A stretch of 64,000 nucleotides of DNA from Rhyacophila brunnea. Its lineage: Eukaryota; Arthropoda; Insecta; Trichoptera; Rhyacophilidae. The position numbers were made by a program, and so were the translations under genes. The notes under the pieces are model-generated. The model made no database searches, was not told where the DNA came from, and saw nothing but the letters and a program-made list of their open reading frames with translations. The first letter of the stretch is position 1; every line of letters starts with the position of its first letter. Positions 46,530 through 58,384 of this stretch are shown piece after piece. The DNA is taken from NCBI GenBank assembly GCA_022495005.1, contig JAGYXB010001996.1:434001-498000 (forward strand). Direction: 5' to 3'.

Positions 46530-46990
46530 TTCAAAATATACCGACTTACGGGTCGAAGACTTGGACTATCACCAACTCCGATGAACGTGCACTCGATATA
46601 TTCGAGAGGAAGGTGCTACGTAGGGTATATGGACCCTTACTAGAAGGAGAAGAATTGCGTATTCGGCATAACCCGGAGCCCTACAACGTATCCTAAGCTC
46701 GGTAGATTCTGATGAGCGGGCCATGTAGCAAGAATGGACAGTGCTCAAGTGCCGTGGGGAATTATGAATATCAGACCGGTTGGTCGGAGGTTGATTGGCA
46801 GGCCCTGACTCCAATGGTTGGACTGTGTCAACACACTCGTTGGACACTCGTCAAGGATATAGGGGGGGGGGGGGACTGTGAAGGTAGTTCTTGGGTAAGG
46901 CTAGGATCCCAACTGGATTTTTGGGCTACTTATTATGATAGTATATTGATAGTCTACCAACTTGATGGAACAGTTTTAAACTTAGACTAG
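46530..46990 (+). pseudogene. LINE ORF2 C-terminal remnant
   Basis: The frame from 46545 reads YGSKTWTITNSDERALDIF then ERKVLRRVYGP and EELRIRHN, equivalent to YGCETW...FERKILRKIIGP in the LINE at 5204. A stop and a frame change follow; GHVARMDS can be read just after. It ends near a run of G (46861-46873). Clearly decayed; closest to the 5204 LINE type. Confidence 0.6.
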
Positions 46991-47724
46991 AGGTTATTGG
47001 TTGCAAAGAAGGTTACCTCCATTTTTACTTTTTTTATATTTTTCTTGATTCTGTTCCTGTAAGTACTCTACCATCTTATCTTCATAACATATCAATTCCA
47101 GTTTCATATTCTGTTGGTTATATTCATCAGACACCATGTAAATATTTTGCGATCTACTTCAAACACAATATTATGGACATTTTATTTAGCTATTCGCCTT
47201 TTCTAATCGCTTGTCACGAAAATATTCTGTTTGTAGTTGTAAAAATGTGCTTGATAGTTTTTGCGATTATCTAAAAATGGGGGACTATGGATGTAATTGA
47301 CTATTAAACCAATAGCCTAACTTCATATCCTCAAGGGATATTTATGATATATCACAATACTTGTCTTTAATAGTCGAGGAGAAAGCCAATTTGAATATTT
47401 CAAATTTGAATAGAAAAGTATTTGCTGTGTTTTGTTAGTCCAATGTGTTCATTACATTACAGAGTTAGTTATTTGTAAACTAATATTTACCAAGAGTTTC
47501 TGCATGACATCAATATTAATTTATCGGAAGGAATTTTGAGGATACCTATAGCCACAGCTCGAAAGCGTCAAATCTCAGTGATATCAATAATTAATGGTAG
47601 CGTTCATACAATAGAAAAGAATTGGGGTAACATCGTACTGACCCATACACAGTCTGAGATAGGTCTCAATTGTTGTAGTAGGTACCTACTCCATGCTAAC
47701 TCAATCATTTTTGTTTTTAATTAT
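46991..47724. other. No gene seen
   Basis: No ORF or repeat recognised. Confidence 0.4.
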
Positions 47725-48168
47725 CTCATCATCATTATTAGCCTGAATCTATATGAAGGCTTCTCCAACCTGATTGCACTTCTCTCAGTCGTGTGCGTTG
47801 TTTTGTCACATACTTCCGCAGAATAAGGTCTACCTTGCAGACGTTTTGTACCTCTAGGGTACCACTAGATGACTAAATTTGTCCAGCGATTGTCCAGCTC
47901 ATTTCCATTTGAGGTTTTTAGCGAACTCTATTACATCGCAAACCCTTTTCTGTTTTCTTATCTAATACTTCCACCTTTTGTCTTTACGCGTTATGCCCAG
48001 CGTGCACTTTTCTATACCACTCTAAGTTTCTGGATCTCTCTTTTACTAAAGGTCCATGTGTCACTTGCATAATATGTGATTACGCGAAGTACACACTGGT
48101 TGAATACTTTGCGCTTTAGGCATAGTGGGGGGTCATTTTTGAAGACATTATTCAGGCAGCAAAAGCAA
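47725..48168 (-). mobile_element. 5'-truncated LINE 3' end, antisense copy
   Basis: Minus strand: PPLCLKRKVFNQCVLRVITY and IQKLRVV, then stops; same type as 18548 and 24480-24950. The tail on the plus strand is CTCATCATCATTATTAGCC. TAATTAT at 47718-47724 and 48169-48175 may be a short target duplication. Confidence 0.7.
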
Positions 48169-48335
48169 TAATTATTTATGAATGTTTATAATATGTTATT
48201 GGGTCGCGCATTCGATTGTTTTGCTGTTGATTAATATCAACAGCAAAACAATTATTTGAAAAACTTACACACAATTACAAACAATTATTTCAAACAAGTA
48301 TTTGAAATTTGAATTCTAATTTCGATTATTTTACC
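48169..48335. other. No gene seen
   Basis: Short spacer with a small palindrome (GTTTTGCTGTTGATTAATATCAACAGCAAAAC in two halves, 48218-48249). Confidence 0.5.
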
Positions 48336-48812
48336 ACGTTGTTATTAGCTCGTATTCTTGTTTGTCCAGTACAAATTTTTTCTTGTTTGTCCAAGATTTG
48401 TATTGGACGATTGAAGATTTTTAACTAACTTTCCGACTAGCTAGACATTTGAAACTTTTAGAATATTTATCAGAAAACGACGACAATGCATTCTTTTAAT
48501 ACTTTTAGCTATCTTTAAACAGAATTGAATTCATTTTCAGTTAATTCTGTTTTGTATGGAAAGTTAAAATAAGGTTAAAATAAAAGATAAAAAGTAAAAC
48601 ACTATTATTGGTTGCCAAGGGAGTCCTAGCAACTAAATTATTAATATATACATGCGTTACTATGGAAATCAATATGAAATGTCAAAATGACATTTCAGTA
48701 TTTCTATCAAGTACAAAAAAAAGTATTTATTAGTACATAGAATTGTCAAGTTTATATGATTCAACAGAAAATTTAAAAACGTGGTATATAAAAAGTTCTT
48801 TTTTTCTTGTAA
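48336..48812 (-). repeat. Interspersed repeat family D, copy 4
   Basis: Reverse complement of 16387-16795, with a small internal duplication near 48380 (TTCTTGTTTGTCC appears twice). Contains the self-complementary AATGTCAAAATGACATT in the middle. Confidence 0.65.
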
Positions 48813-49200
48813 TTATTTCTATACTTAATTGGACTTAGTTGATTTTTCTCCCAATACAAAATATGATCAATAATTATTGTATGCACAAGTCAAAACCTAT
48901 TTGGTTGGCGCTTTTTTCTTTGTTGTTACAAACAGCAGGTGTCAAAATAATAATATGCACTAGTTTTTTACTATCAAATTTACCTGTCATTTTTTTTGTT
49001 ACTCGTTGCAACTTTCATATTTGTGCAAGCAATCTTTCATGCTTAATTAAAATGCGACAAGTAACTACTTGCTGCATAAATTATCAATTTAAAAAACATT
49101 ACTTAGCACTGAGTATTGCAAATCACGATATCACGAGTGTATTTCGTTTGTGGTATCATCATCTAAGGGAAACACCAGACTTTTTATCTTATCCGGAAAT
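48813..49200. other. Unassigned ORF region
   Basis: The plus ORF 48839-49210 (123 codons) has a hydrophobic stretch but is AT-driven; no homologue recognised. Confidence 0.3.
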
Positions 49201-49570
49201 TTGTACGTAAACATTTCACCGCAGGACACTTATTCGTGCGCCGCAGTACGTGAAACATGAGTTCGTGTAATATTTAATCAAATGACGAGTTCTTCGTTGA
49301 ACATTTCATCGTGGGGTATATTTGTACGTATGCTACAACATGTGGCGAATTTTGTGATATGTCTTTACTAGGTTATATTAGGTTAGAGTTAATCTAATTG
49401 GAACAGTACTATTTGCAAACTGTCACCTCATTTTGTAAGATACGTACAAATGTATTCCACGGTGAAATGTTCAACGAAGAACTCGTCATTTGATAACATG
49501 TTATACGAACGCATGTTTCACGTACTGCGGCGCACGAATAAGTGTCCCACGATGAACTGCATACGTACAA
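49201..49570. mobile_element. Foldback/MITE with about 140-bp inverted arms
   Basis: Left arm 49201-49340 and right arm 49430-49570 are reverse complements at well over 85% by eye, including CACTTATTCGTGCGCCGCAG and ATGACGAGTTCTTCGTTGAA. Each arm is itself bounded by TTGTACGTA. The loop contains AGGTTATATTAGGTTAGAG. Confidence 0.75.
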
Positions 49571-49849
49571 CTTACATGTTACCACTTTTTATAAGTCACA
49601 GATTCGGTGACGGTGAAATAGGTTTCGTTTTAATAAACCCAAAAGGTGAATGGCACTGAAAATAACACAATGGCAAGTTTGGGGACGAAAATTGTATGCA
49701 TGGGTATTATTACCAGTGTGGTAACACTTAAACAATGTTTACGCAATGTATAAAATTGTATGTTTACATTGTATGTTCAAAATTATCTTTTTCTGTAAGT
49801 ATAAAATTATTGTACTTATGTATTTTCATTATTATTATTATATAATATA
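49571..49849. other. No gene seen
   Basis: No ORF or repeat recognised. Confidence 0.4.
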
Positions 49850-49985
49850 AGTAATCTCTTCTTCTCTCTTGTTTGGGTAATATTTTTTTATAATGTAATA
49901 ATGTAAATCTCATATTGTGAACGTCTTGAATTTAGATTTGTTACGTTCACAATATTTTGTTTTCTTAATACATAAATAAATAGTT
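49850..49985 (+). repeat. LINE-type 3' UTR tail
   Basis: TTGTGAACGTCTTGAATTTA followed by AATACATAAATAAATAG resembles the UTR of the LINE end at 9230-9300 (TTGTGAACGTCTTAAACTTA). No coding part remains. Confidence 0.4.
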
Positions 49986-50083
49986 ATCGACACCACCAGG
50001 CGCATCGTTTCTTCTTTATTCTCGACTCAAACGGTCCAAATTTTCGTTTCTACTTTATATTTTAAAACTAAATGTCGCCTATT

Positions 50084-50545
50084 TGACGCTTGCATTCTGA
50101 AGGTGCTGCTTTACGGTACCTAGCGAATCATGGCACCTTACAAAGGGGTCAGAGTAACCGTGTACAGAGCTTCGAGAACAGATGTTTGCGACAAATAATG
50201 GGTGTGCCTAACGATGAGATAAGAGCGAACCAAGCAACATTTCACCAATCCAAGAGTGAAGAGGCAATATTGGACTTGGCCACGTGTTGCGGATGGTACA
50301 AGAGAATTTCAAACCGGCTTGCCTATTTTTCACGCCAATTGGATTCCGGTGTTCTGTAAAGCCGCCAAATACTATCTATAAAGTGTAAGTATATGGCAGA
50401 GCTACGGCGTGCTGGTATGACCTGGAATAACGCAAGAAGACTGGCGAGCGACAGGGATTCTTGGAGGCACCGTGTGGTGTCCATATGCTCCAGCTAAAGG
50501 GCGGACATGGCCGAAGAAATAAGAAGACTTTATATATCTTTCCCA
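50084..50545 (+). pseudogene. LINE ORF2 C-terminal remnant, other family
   Basis: The frame 50090-50359 reads RVQSFENRCLRQIMGV and NDEIRANQAT; after a stop and frame change, AELRRAGMTWNNARRLASDR then SWRHRVVSICSS. The ARRL..DRDSWR pattern is that of LINE C-termini. A second copy of the last part is inverted at 50634-50822. Non-functional. Confidence 0.65.
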
Positions 50546-50633
50546 CCTTCGACTTAACACATAGTTTTACGTATATTTAATTTAATTCACTTATTTTATA
50601 TAATATTATCAAAATGGTATTTGATTTCTTCTT

Positions 50634-50822
50634 TCTTTCTTTTGCCATATCCGCCCCTTAACTGGAGCATATGAACACCACGCGGCGCCTCCAAGAATCC
50701 CTGTCGCTTGCCAGTCTTCTTGCTTCGTTCCAGGTCAAACTAGCATCCCGTAGCTCCGCCGTATACACTCTGTAGATTTATTTAGCGGCCTTCCAGGACA
50801 CCGGAATCCAGTCGGCTTGAAG
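50634..50822 (-). pseudogene. Inverted second copy of the same LINE C-terminus
   Basis: Minus strand: AELRDASLTWNEARRLASDR and SWRRRVVFICSS, then a stop and an AAAGAAAGAAAGAAG tail. Similar at nucleotide level to 50360-50545 in opposite orientation. Confidence 0.7.
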
Positions 50823-51604
50823 AACAGGCAAGCCAGAATTGATTTACTGGTAGAATAAAATAATGCTAAAGACTATAATAGGTATGTGTCCTGATTCAAT
50901 AATCCTATTTCCAGTTGCTCATTTTTTTATAATACTTTATATTCAACATTTAAAATTCGTTAATTTCAGCAAAAACATATGTGCGATATACATATTATCA
51001 AATTAAATGTCATACAAATTAAAAATTATGAAATATGTGCCTACATTACTGCAATTTTGTTAAAATTAATAGCCATGTATTAAGAATAGTGTTTTCAAAC
51101 GTGGTTCGGCATCATGACGCAAACTTCGGGTGTCAACACAATCAATCGAATGTAACATTAATTATTTAATTGCATTTTTAAAAAATATATGAAATCGTTG
51201 ATTATAATTTTATGCAATTGGCAAAGAAGATAATATTATTAATTGTTTTGAATAATTTAGCACAAAAAATAAATGTAACATACCACGCATTTTGTCCTAG
51301 TTCCAGTTTTAAACATATTATTCATTATTATGCTATAACATTTTATTTTGCAGAGTTGATTAAATATGCAAATAGTTCAAAATTCCAAATATACAACGGC
51401 TTGGAAATCGAAATAATTAATTTTCAAAATTGAATAAATGCCCACTGAAAAATAAACTGGTGTCGATTTTATGACTGTTCACAATAATCGCAGAACGATC
51501 CTTTGAAGTTAATGGCCCCACTAAACCATATCCATCCCGCACTATACCACGTTTGGATGCTAGGCAGAAGCAGTTACCCAAGACTGAGATCGCCGGTTAC
51601 ATTA
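50823..51604. other. No gene seen
   Basis: AT-rich; no recognisable ORF. Confidence 0.4.
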
Positions 51605-51859
51605 GTGGTTCCCAAGCATAGTGAACCAAGTCCATTCTGCTTATTTTTGAGTAAGCTAGGTTCAAACATAATATTTCAGTATTTCTTATTCTGCAAGGGT
51701 ATAATTTTCCTTACACAATAACTTAAATGGACTCAAAATAACACTTCAGAATTGCAAACATACCCTTACAGAATTAGAAATACTCAAATATTATGTCTGA
51801 ACCTAGCTTACTCAAAAATAACCAGAATGGACTTGGTTCACTATATGCTTGTGAACCAC
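51605..51859. mobile_element. Palindromic MITE, about 110-bp arms
   Basis: GTGAACCAAGTCCATTCTG and following sequence on the left (to about 51710) return in reverse complement on the right (from about 51755), including TTTTTGAGTAAGCTAGGTTC. The spacer is about 40 bp. Two short ORFs here are accidental. Confidence 0.75.
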
Positions 51860-51984
51860 TCACATGTAAATTGTACGTAAAACATTTCAGCATGGCACTG
51901 TTCGCCGTGAGCTTTATTATTGGAAAGAGATGCCCATGTACTATACGGTCTCCAATTTCATTAGATTCAATATGAACATTAATT

Positions 51985-52145
51985 CAATTTTCATTGCTGA
52001 TTTTGGTAAAATTCATGAATTAAAGAATGAAAACCTAACCTAACTTAACCCAACAAATAATAATCCAGTATATCGGCTATTTTCAAATTTTGTTAGCTGC
52101 TGGCTTCCTGCAAAGTAAATCTTCCTGTAAACCGTCAAGAACCGT
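51985..52145 (-). mobile_element. MITE family E, copy 2
   Basis: Reverse complement of 12924-13079 in content: TTCATGAATT, ACCTAACCTAACTTAACCCA, CCAGTATATCGGCTATTTTC and GGCTTCCTGC. The TTAGG array is short and partly mutated. Confidence 0.6.
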
Positions 52146-52802
52146 GTTTTACTTAGACATGAATTTTATGTCAGTACTATAATACGACCCAAAGAGGTTG
52201 GACGGTTTTTAATATACGGATCATTTCACGGTATGTTATTACCCGAAATATATGTAACTATCCACTTATTTGAGCTGGGTCTAATTGACGTCTGTTTTGT
52301 GTCAGCTAAGTAACTCACCATCCCTATTTACTTCGATGAGATTTAAAGTTTAAACCAACTTCTTGGCTTTCATTTGCAAGCTATTGCAAAAATACTATCC
52401 AATGACATTGATAGTATTTTACTACCGCACAAAAACGGCCGAAGATCAGCTGCACCCAATGCGGAAATAAAATAATGAACTTTGTGTATTACTGACTAAA
52501 ATATTTTTATATATTCGCCCACATGTAGGTGCGAATGTATGACATTGGTCAGGGTCTCTTGAATTATTGTATTGCAAACTAATTTGACAATAGAATATCA
52601 TGATAGAGTTAATATGAAACGCGATCAACAGACAACGCCACCGTGAAAACTCAATTCTATAATGCAAAAATGATATTGGTTGCAAAAAATGCCACCATGT
52701 TATATAATTATTACTTATAGAGAAACATTTTTTTATACATACTATACTAGATGGTTCAAAAATGTATCCATCGAATATTGTTAAATTGTCTGTCATTTTT
52801 TT
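52146..52802. other. Unassigned ORF region
   Basis: The minus ORF 52446-52904 (152 codons) overlaps the SINE at its start and shows no family features; probably chance. Confidence 0.3.
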
Positions 52803-53023
52803 TTTGACCATGTCCGATTCTAAGAAGATCATAATATGAGCCTCCACAGAGAGGAGGTTTGTGTTAATAGATGTTTGTTTTTGAGATAAAAAGATGTTAG
52901 CCACTTGCCCAACCTATTAAGTTCATACTCCAACAAAATGTGTATTTTCCAGATCCAGGATTCGAACCTGTGACCCTTGATATTATAAGCCGACTCGTAA
53001 ATTCGAGCTATTGTGGGCATCAT
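52803..53023 (-). mobile_element. tRNA-derived SINE, family A, copy 3
   Basis: Minus strand: AGCTCGAATTTACGAGTCGG (A-box region), GGTTCGAATCC (plus 52958-52968), the tail GGCTAACATC, a CTCCTCTCTGTGGAGG hairpin-like segment, and ATCGGACATGG at the end. Confidence 0.7.
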
Positions 53024-53384
53024 TTAATTATCTAACAAAAATAAATCTACTTACATATTATAATAGTAATGTATCTATTGAGGAAATTATTCGTACACAA
53101 ATATAAATTATATGTGAGAAGAATTGAGTTTCGATATTGTGATTACGCAAAAAATTAGTTTCGATATGAATAAAAAGGATTTTCAGTTATACAGATTTTT
53201 CAAAACAATGGACTATTTTTTAGGCAAATATAAAATACATTAAAAAATTTTAGTACATAAGAGAGAACAAAATTTTAGTGAAAATAATAATATTAAAATA
53301 ATTATAATATTTATATTTGTCTTGATTTGTTTATCTGTCTGCTATAACGCATGAGAGAAAACGTATCACGTAAATGTGTGAGGG
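53024..53384. other. No gene seen
   Basis: AT-rich. Confidence 0.4.
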
Positions 53385-53590
53385 GTAGCGAGACAGGGAG
53401 ATGACGTATTAAAAGGGGTGATATGAGAGAAAACACAGACGTACCTAAATGCAAATTAAAAATTTGAAAAATAAACTGAAAAATAATGGAACCGTAATAG
53501 GATACTCTTATAATAGTTTAACTGTTGATTATAGTCCAGTACTATATAGCATATCGCCGAGTGTTAACAGGCGGCACTGTTACCTGGTAA
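53385..53590 (+). repeat. Interspersed repeat family M, copy 2
   Basis: Shares ordered blocks with 15180-15560 (GACAGGGAGATGACGTATTA, GATACTCTTATAATAGTTTA, CAGGCGGCACTG). Confidence 0.45.
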
Positions 53591-54264
53591 TTATTTCTTG
53601 TATGTAAAAATAACGTTTTTTTTTTTAATTATAAGTTTATCTTTGATTACAAAAAAATATTCAATTAATTGTCTCAAATAAAAAGGCTTCATATTTTTCC
53701 GACAGATGTCTCTTGTAGGCGGAGCATTCTAGTATATTTAAAAGCATGTTCTAGTATTTTGATCAAATATAATTTCAATTCACATTATTAATGTTTCATA
53801 TTTTATCTTATATTTTTACAGCATAACTATTAGGTATTTCTTGAGCAAAGATTTTGACAACCTCTTTATATAAAGATTGAGCATATATGAAAATATTTGA
53901 AATAAAAGCAAAAAAGGACGTTATATCCATATACGACTTTGTATTGTAGTTTCATTAGCAGAAAACTTCACATTAGTGCGATGATATTTAATTACCAATT
54001 TGCAGGTTATATAAAAAGAAAATCCATATCGATAAGTAAATAAACAGCCAATAATACTATCGGCATTATTATTTAATTGAACAATCCTGTAAAATTCATG
54101 TAAAATCGTTTATAAACTGCACTCTAGTAAGCAATCACAATGAAAATAAAAAGTGGCCGCCGTTGTGTATCTAAGAAATTCGGAATGACAACTGAACGAT
54201 CTTAATATTTGTGAAGTTTACCAACTTAACATTACTTCCAGAGGTGCTACAAAAGTGACATGCG
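53591..54264. other. No gene seen
   Basis: AT-rich. Confidence 0.4.
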
Positions 54265-54655
54265 CTGCATTGCCCTTCCTAGGAAGAAGGCAGTAACTCG
54301 CGAAATTTGTGAAATTGAGTTATGAATGCCATCCGTTAGGTAATTTTGAAAGTTATATATTCTGTTCACTTTAAAATCAGTATTATCACTAAATCACCGT
54401 TAAAATTATTAGTGAAAAATGGGCATCTGCTAAAATAATACAAATTTCTTAGCAAAAAGCCAGTAATTGTACCTATTTATTGCAGTTACTGCTTGTTTAT
54501 TATTACTTTATTTGTATTTTAACATCCTACTAATAAAAGTTATCACCGCTTTTTATTAATTCAAGGTATGTAAGTTTAAAAAAACACATTATGTCATTTA
54601 TCACGAAAGTATGTGAGAATCAGTTACTGCCTTCTTCCTTAGAAGGGCAGTGCAG
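54265..54655. mobile_element. 391-bp MITE with 34-bp terminal inverted repeats
   Basis: Left CTGCATTGCCCTTCCTAGGA onward (54265-54298) matches the inverse of 54622-54655 at 31 of 34 positions. The interior is AT-rich with no ORF. Confidence 0.65.
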
Positions 54656-54745
54656 GTCTGGCATGGTAGGAGGGGTGAGAGTTGGCAATGGACCAGGTAA
54701 GTGGCGCGAACTTTTCTTTCCCTATTCCCTAATACTAAGAGGGTG
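54656..54745 (+). pseudogene. LINE C-terminal scrap
   Basis: GAGTTGGCAATGGACCAGG and AGTGGCGCGAACTT match the LINE end at 7720-7800 (read on its minus strand). Only about 90 bp remain; it ends near GGGTGAAAGAAG. Confidence 0.45.
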
Positions 54746-54915
54746 AAAGAAGTAGATGCATTTTCGCGGAATCATTCGGTTGGTAACACTGACGTGATAT
54801 TGAAAAGATGTATATGCGTGATGAATCTACATTCGCTAGCACTTGCATCAGAGAAAACGGACATTCTGAAACTGATTTGATGTACTGCGACGCGTTCATC
54901 TAGTGAACGAATAAA

Positions 54916-55165
54916 TGAGTACCTTGGTATCAAAGTGGGACAAACGCCATCTCCCGCTAAATTCATGTTTTAATTGATTATGGTAGTGCAAGTGATGCTA
55001 TTTTCAAAAAATCCACCAAAAGTATCAAAAACCGTAGTTTTCATAGAGATTTTTGAGTTTAAATTTGTATGTTTTATGAAAAACGGACACTTTTCACACA
55101 TGTTTGTGAGTCTCCTGTAAAATTTTGTAAATGGTTTATGTCCCACTTTGATACCAAGGTACTCA
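54916..55165. repeat. Perfect 26-bp inverted repeat, possible MITE
   Basis: TGAGTACCTTGGTATCAAAG (54916-54941 in full) is exactly inverted at 55140-55165; the outer flanks are also weakly similar (GAACGAATAAA and CATTCGGACATT). Confidence 0.6.
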
Positions 55166-56880
55166 AATGTCCGAATGAAGACAAGGCTTATGAGACTCCT
55201 AATTTTATAGTCCAAATTCTTTTGGCATGTGCTGTATAGTCGATTCGTTTTACACTGGTATATGTATAAAACTTTTTGATCTTTTATGAGCCAAAGAATG
55301 CAAGCGAATAGATACGCCATAAATTAAACGGGCTTTTTCTCACCTTTACAAATCATTTTTTCGGACAATAATAAAAATCGATCGAATATTACGGTAGAAC
55401 GCTTTTTACGCGGCAAACTGTACAAAAATTGGGTATTTCATTGTATGAGTATTGTACAGTGATTCAAAAAAATCAGTTATTGTTATGACATTTTTATGAC
55501 GTTTGAATTTAATAACAATAAAAAATAAATCAATATAAAATTCACACATACAAATAATGTTATTTCATCAAAACCAGCATTACAATGGTTTTAAATCAAA
55601 GTTATTTTTGTTAATTAGGTATACTTTAATTGAGTTATTTACATTGACAACCGTTTTGGACTACAAATAAACATATCTTCGGAATGGTTGATTATAACTC
55701 TAAACTAACTGTAAATAATTCAATTAAAGTAGAATTAATAATAATAACTTAACTAAGTTAACTCATCAAAGCATATTATTTGTCACGTTAGGCCATGGTT
55801 GAGTTAACTCGTGCGTTCTTGAAATCATCATAACTTCTGAATAAACAATTTGTACTTATATATTTACTAAACAATATTTATTATTTTAGTGTAAAAATAT
55901 TCACGATAAACTCGAGAAACATATTGATTTGGTAAATTTTCACAACTATTTATCATTTTGTTCTTATTTTATATTTTTAAAGGATTTATTGTATCACAAA
56001 AATAGCTGGCTAATGGTACGTTTACATCTGTCACTTATATCGTCATACTTATGTATGCCACCATATTCACTTAGTGTAAACAGTAATTATATTTGTATCA
56101 GACACTTATATCGCGTGTGTCGACAGTCACCTGTCACTTATTCCAGCGACTTATGTACGCAAATCTATACACCGTAAGTAATTTCAAATGTCATACCAGA
56201 AATAATGTATAGAGCTCCTTCTATGTGTTATCCAAATTCTTTTCTCGCAAACAATTGTATCAATATTCTTAGTAACCTTTTCACAAGCTAATTTTCATAT
56301 GTTTAATCTCCATATAGGTATATAAAAAATATTTTTTTCGATATCTTTGCATGAAACCAGAAACTGTATTGTATAAAAAAATAAGATATTGCATTCGATG
56401 TCTTGTATAAAAAATTACATACTAGCAACACCTCTGGATATTGGATGAAAACCAGGTGGTAATAAAAAAATATACTTGATTATAAAACCATTAATATTGG
56501 TATTAAATATTAATAATAAAATTCTAGATCGATTAATGATAGTAACAAAAATAATTAACCTAACGAAAATGGACACAAAATAACACTTTACAATCTATGT
56601 AATTATTATTTTTATAAAGGAGTGGTGGGAATTAATATTTGTCAAAAATCAATTAACTCTTGATCTTATATTTCTTATACTTAAGTTACTTATAGTTAAG
56701 TTTCAATGATAATGCGGATTGCTGTAATGATATTATATGCAATCAATAAAATATAATATAAACCATTTTTTTATACGAAGAATAATTCATATACTTTCTT
56801 CTTTATTGAACATACATAATAAGAAAACACCACAGATATTATATAATATATACATATATTTGACGTATTATTATGTATGC
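55166..56880. other. No gene seen
   Basis: AT-rich DNA. The ORF at 55929-56177 shows nothing recognisable. Confidence 0.4.
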
Positions 56881-56884
56881 TTAA

Positions 56885-58363
56885 GGTGATGCCTTTACCT
56901 ACCAGAGGCACATAGGGGAAAAGTACGAAGCTTGCAATATGAAATATTTTTTTTGATAATTTACAATTTCAACTGTATTAATTATAAATATGTATTTGAA
57001 AACATTAAAAAGAAAAATATTTTATATTTCAAGTCAAAGATAAACTTACAATTATAAAAAATGTAATAAAATGTGAATTTGTTGAATCAGGCCGCACCTT
57101 ATTATTACATATATTTTATGGTCATATTTATTATTAAAGAGATGCTTATACTACGAGTATCAGAGGCGAAAAGAAGCACCTAGCGGAAAAATACGAAGCT
57201 TGCAATTTGAGATTTTTTTTGATAATTTACAATTTCAACTGTAGTAATTAATAAATATGTATCTGAAAACACTAAAAAGATTTTTTATTTTTTTTTTTAA
57301 TTTAAAGATAAACTGGCAATTGTAAAAAAATGTAATAAAATGTGAATTCGTTGCAGGGTCAAATCTTATTATTACATTATATTTTATGGCCATATTTATT
57401 ATTAAAATTTAGTTTATTAAGTTTTAGATTTTTTGTCGTTTAGATTTTTGACTAATTCATCGTTTTAATATTTTTTATATATATTTTAAAAAACATCGAT
57501 TTAAAAAAAATATAAATGTGTATAACTTGAAATCCTTTTCATTTATATCAAATTATATTTTAGGCATGGTCACAATATTGAAGCTCGAGTTGATATAAAT
57601 AAAAAGGATTTCATGTTATACACATTTATATTTTTATAAAAATCGATGTTTTTTAAAATATATATAAAAATATTAAAACGATGAATTAGTCAAAAATCTA
57701 CACCACATAAAATCTAAAACTTAATAAACTAAATTTTAATGATAATTATGACCATAAATGCAATAATAAGATTTGACCCTGCAACGAATTCATATTTTAT
57801 TACATTTTTTTACAATTGCCGGTTTATCTTTAAAAAAAAATCTTTTTAGTGTTTTCAGATACATATTTATTAATTACTACAGTTGAAATTGTAAATTATC
57901 AAAAAAAATCTCAAATTGCAAGCTTCGTATATTTCCGCTAGGTTCTCTGCTGGCATGCGTCTCCCTCTTAAGAGATTGTTGACTAATTCATAATTTTATT
58001 ATTTTTTATATTTATTTTTAAAAACATCGATTTTTATAAAAATATAAATGGGTATAAGTTGAAATCCTTTTGTGTGTGTTGAGGTGATGCTTATAAAACT
58101 TAATAAACTAAATATTGATAAATATGACGATACAATATATGTAATAATAAGGTGCGTTCCGATTAAACAAATTCACATTTTATTACATGTTTTACAATTG
58201 TAAGTTTATCTTTGACTAAAAATAAAAAATATCCTTCTTTTTAATGTTTTCAGATACAAATTTATTAACTAACACAGTTGAAATTGTAAATTATTAAAAA
58301 AAATCTAAAATTGCAAGCTTCGTATTTTTCCGCTAGGAGCCTCTGGTAGGTAAAGACATCGCA
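56885..58363. mobile_element. Outer TTAA-flanked palindromic element
   Basis: TTAA at 56881-56884 and 58364-58367. The ends TTTACCTACCAGAGGC and the inverse GCCTCTGGTAGGTAAA pair exactly. Left arm (56885-57133) and right arm (about 58100-58363) are reverse complements over some 250 bp. The middle is interrupted at a TTAA by a related element. Confidence 0.75.
57138..57967. mobile_element. Inner TTAA-flanked palindromic element, same family
   Basis: TTAA at 57134-57137 and 57968-57971. Two arms of about 390 bp (to about 57555 and from about 57580) are near-complete reverse complements. They share AATACGAAGCTTGCAATTTG, AATTTACAATTTCAACTGTA and AACATCGATTT with the outer element. No ORF. A TTAA target suggests piggyBac-type mobilisation. 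Confidence 0.75.
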
Positions 58364-58384
58364 TTAATAGAGAACGTTACACTC

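Noticed and set aside
46861..46873. G-quadruplex-forming run
   Set aside because: A single homopolymeric G tract without spaced G runs; possibly an assembly or slippage product.
46569..46990. Two overlapping ORFs of 92 codons on opposite strands
   Set aside because: The region is a decayed LINE C-terminus in a third frame.
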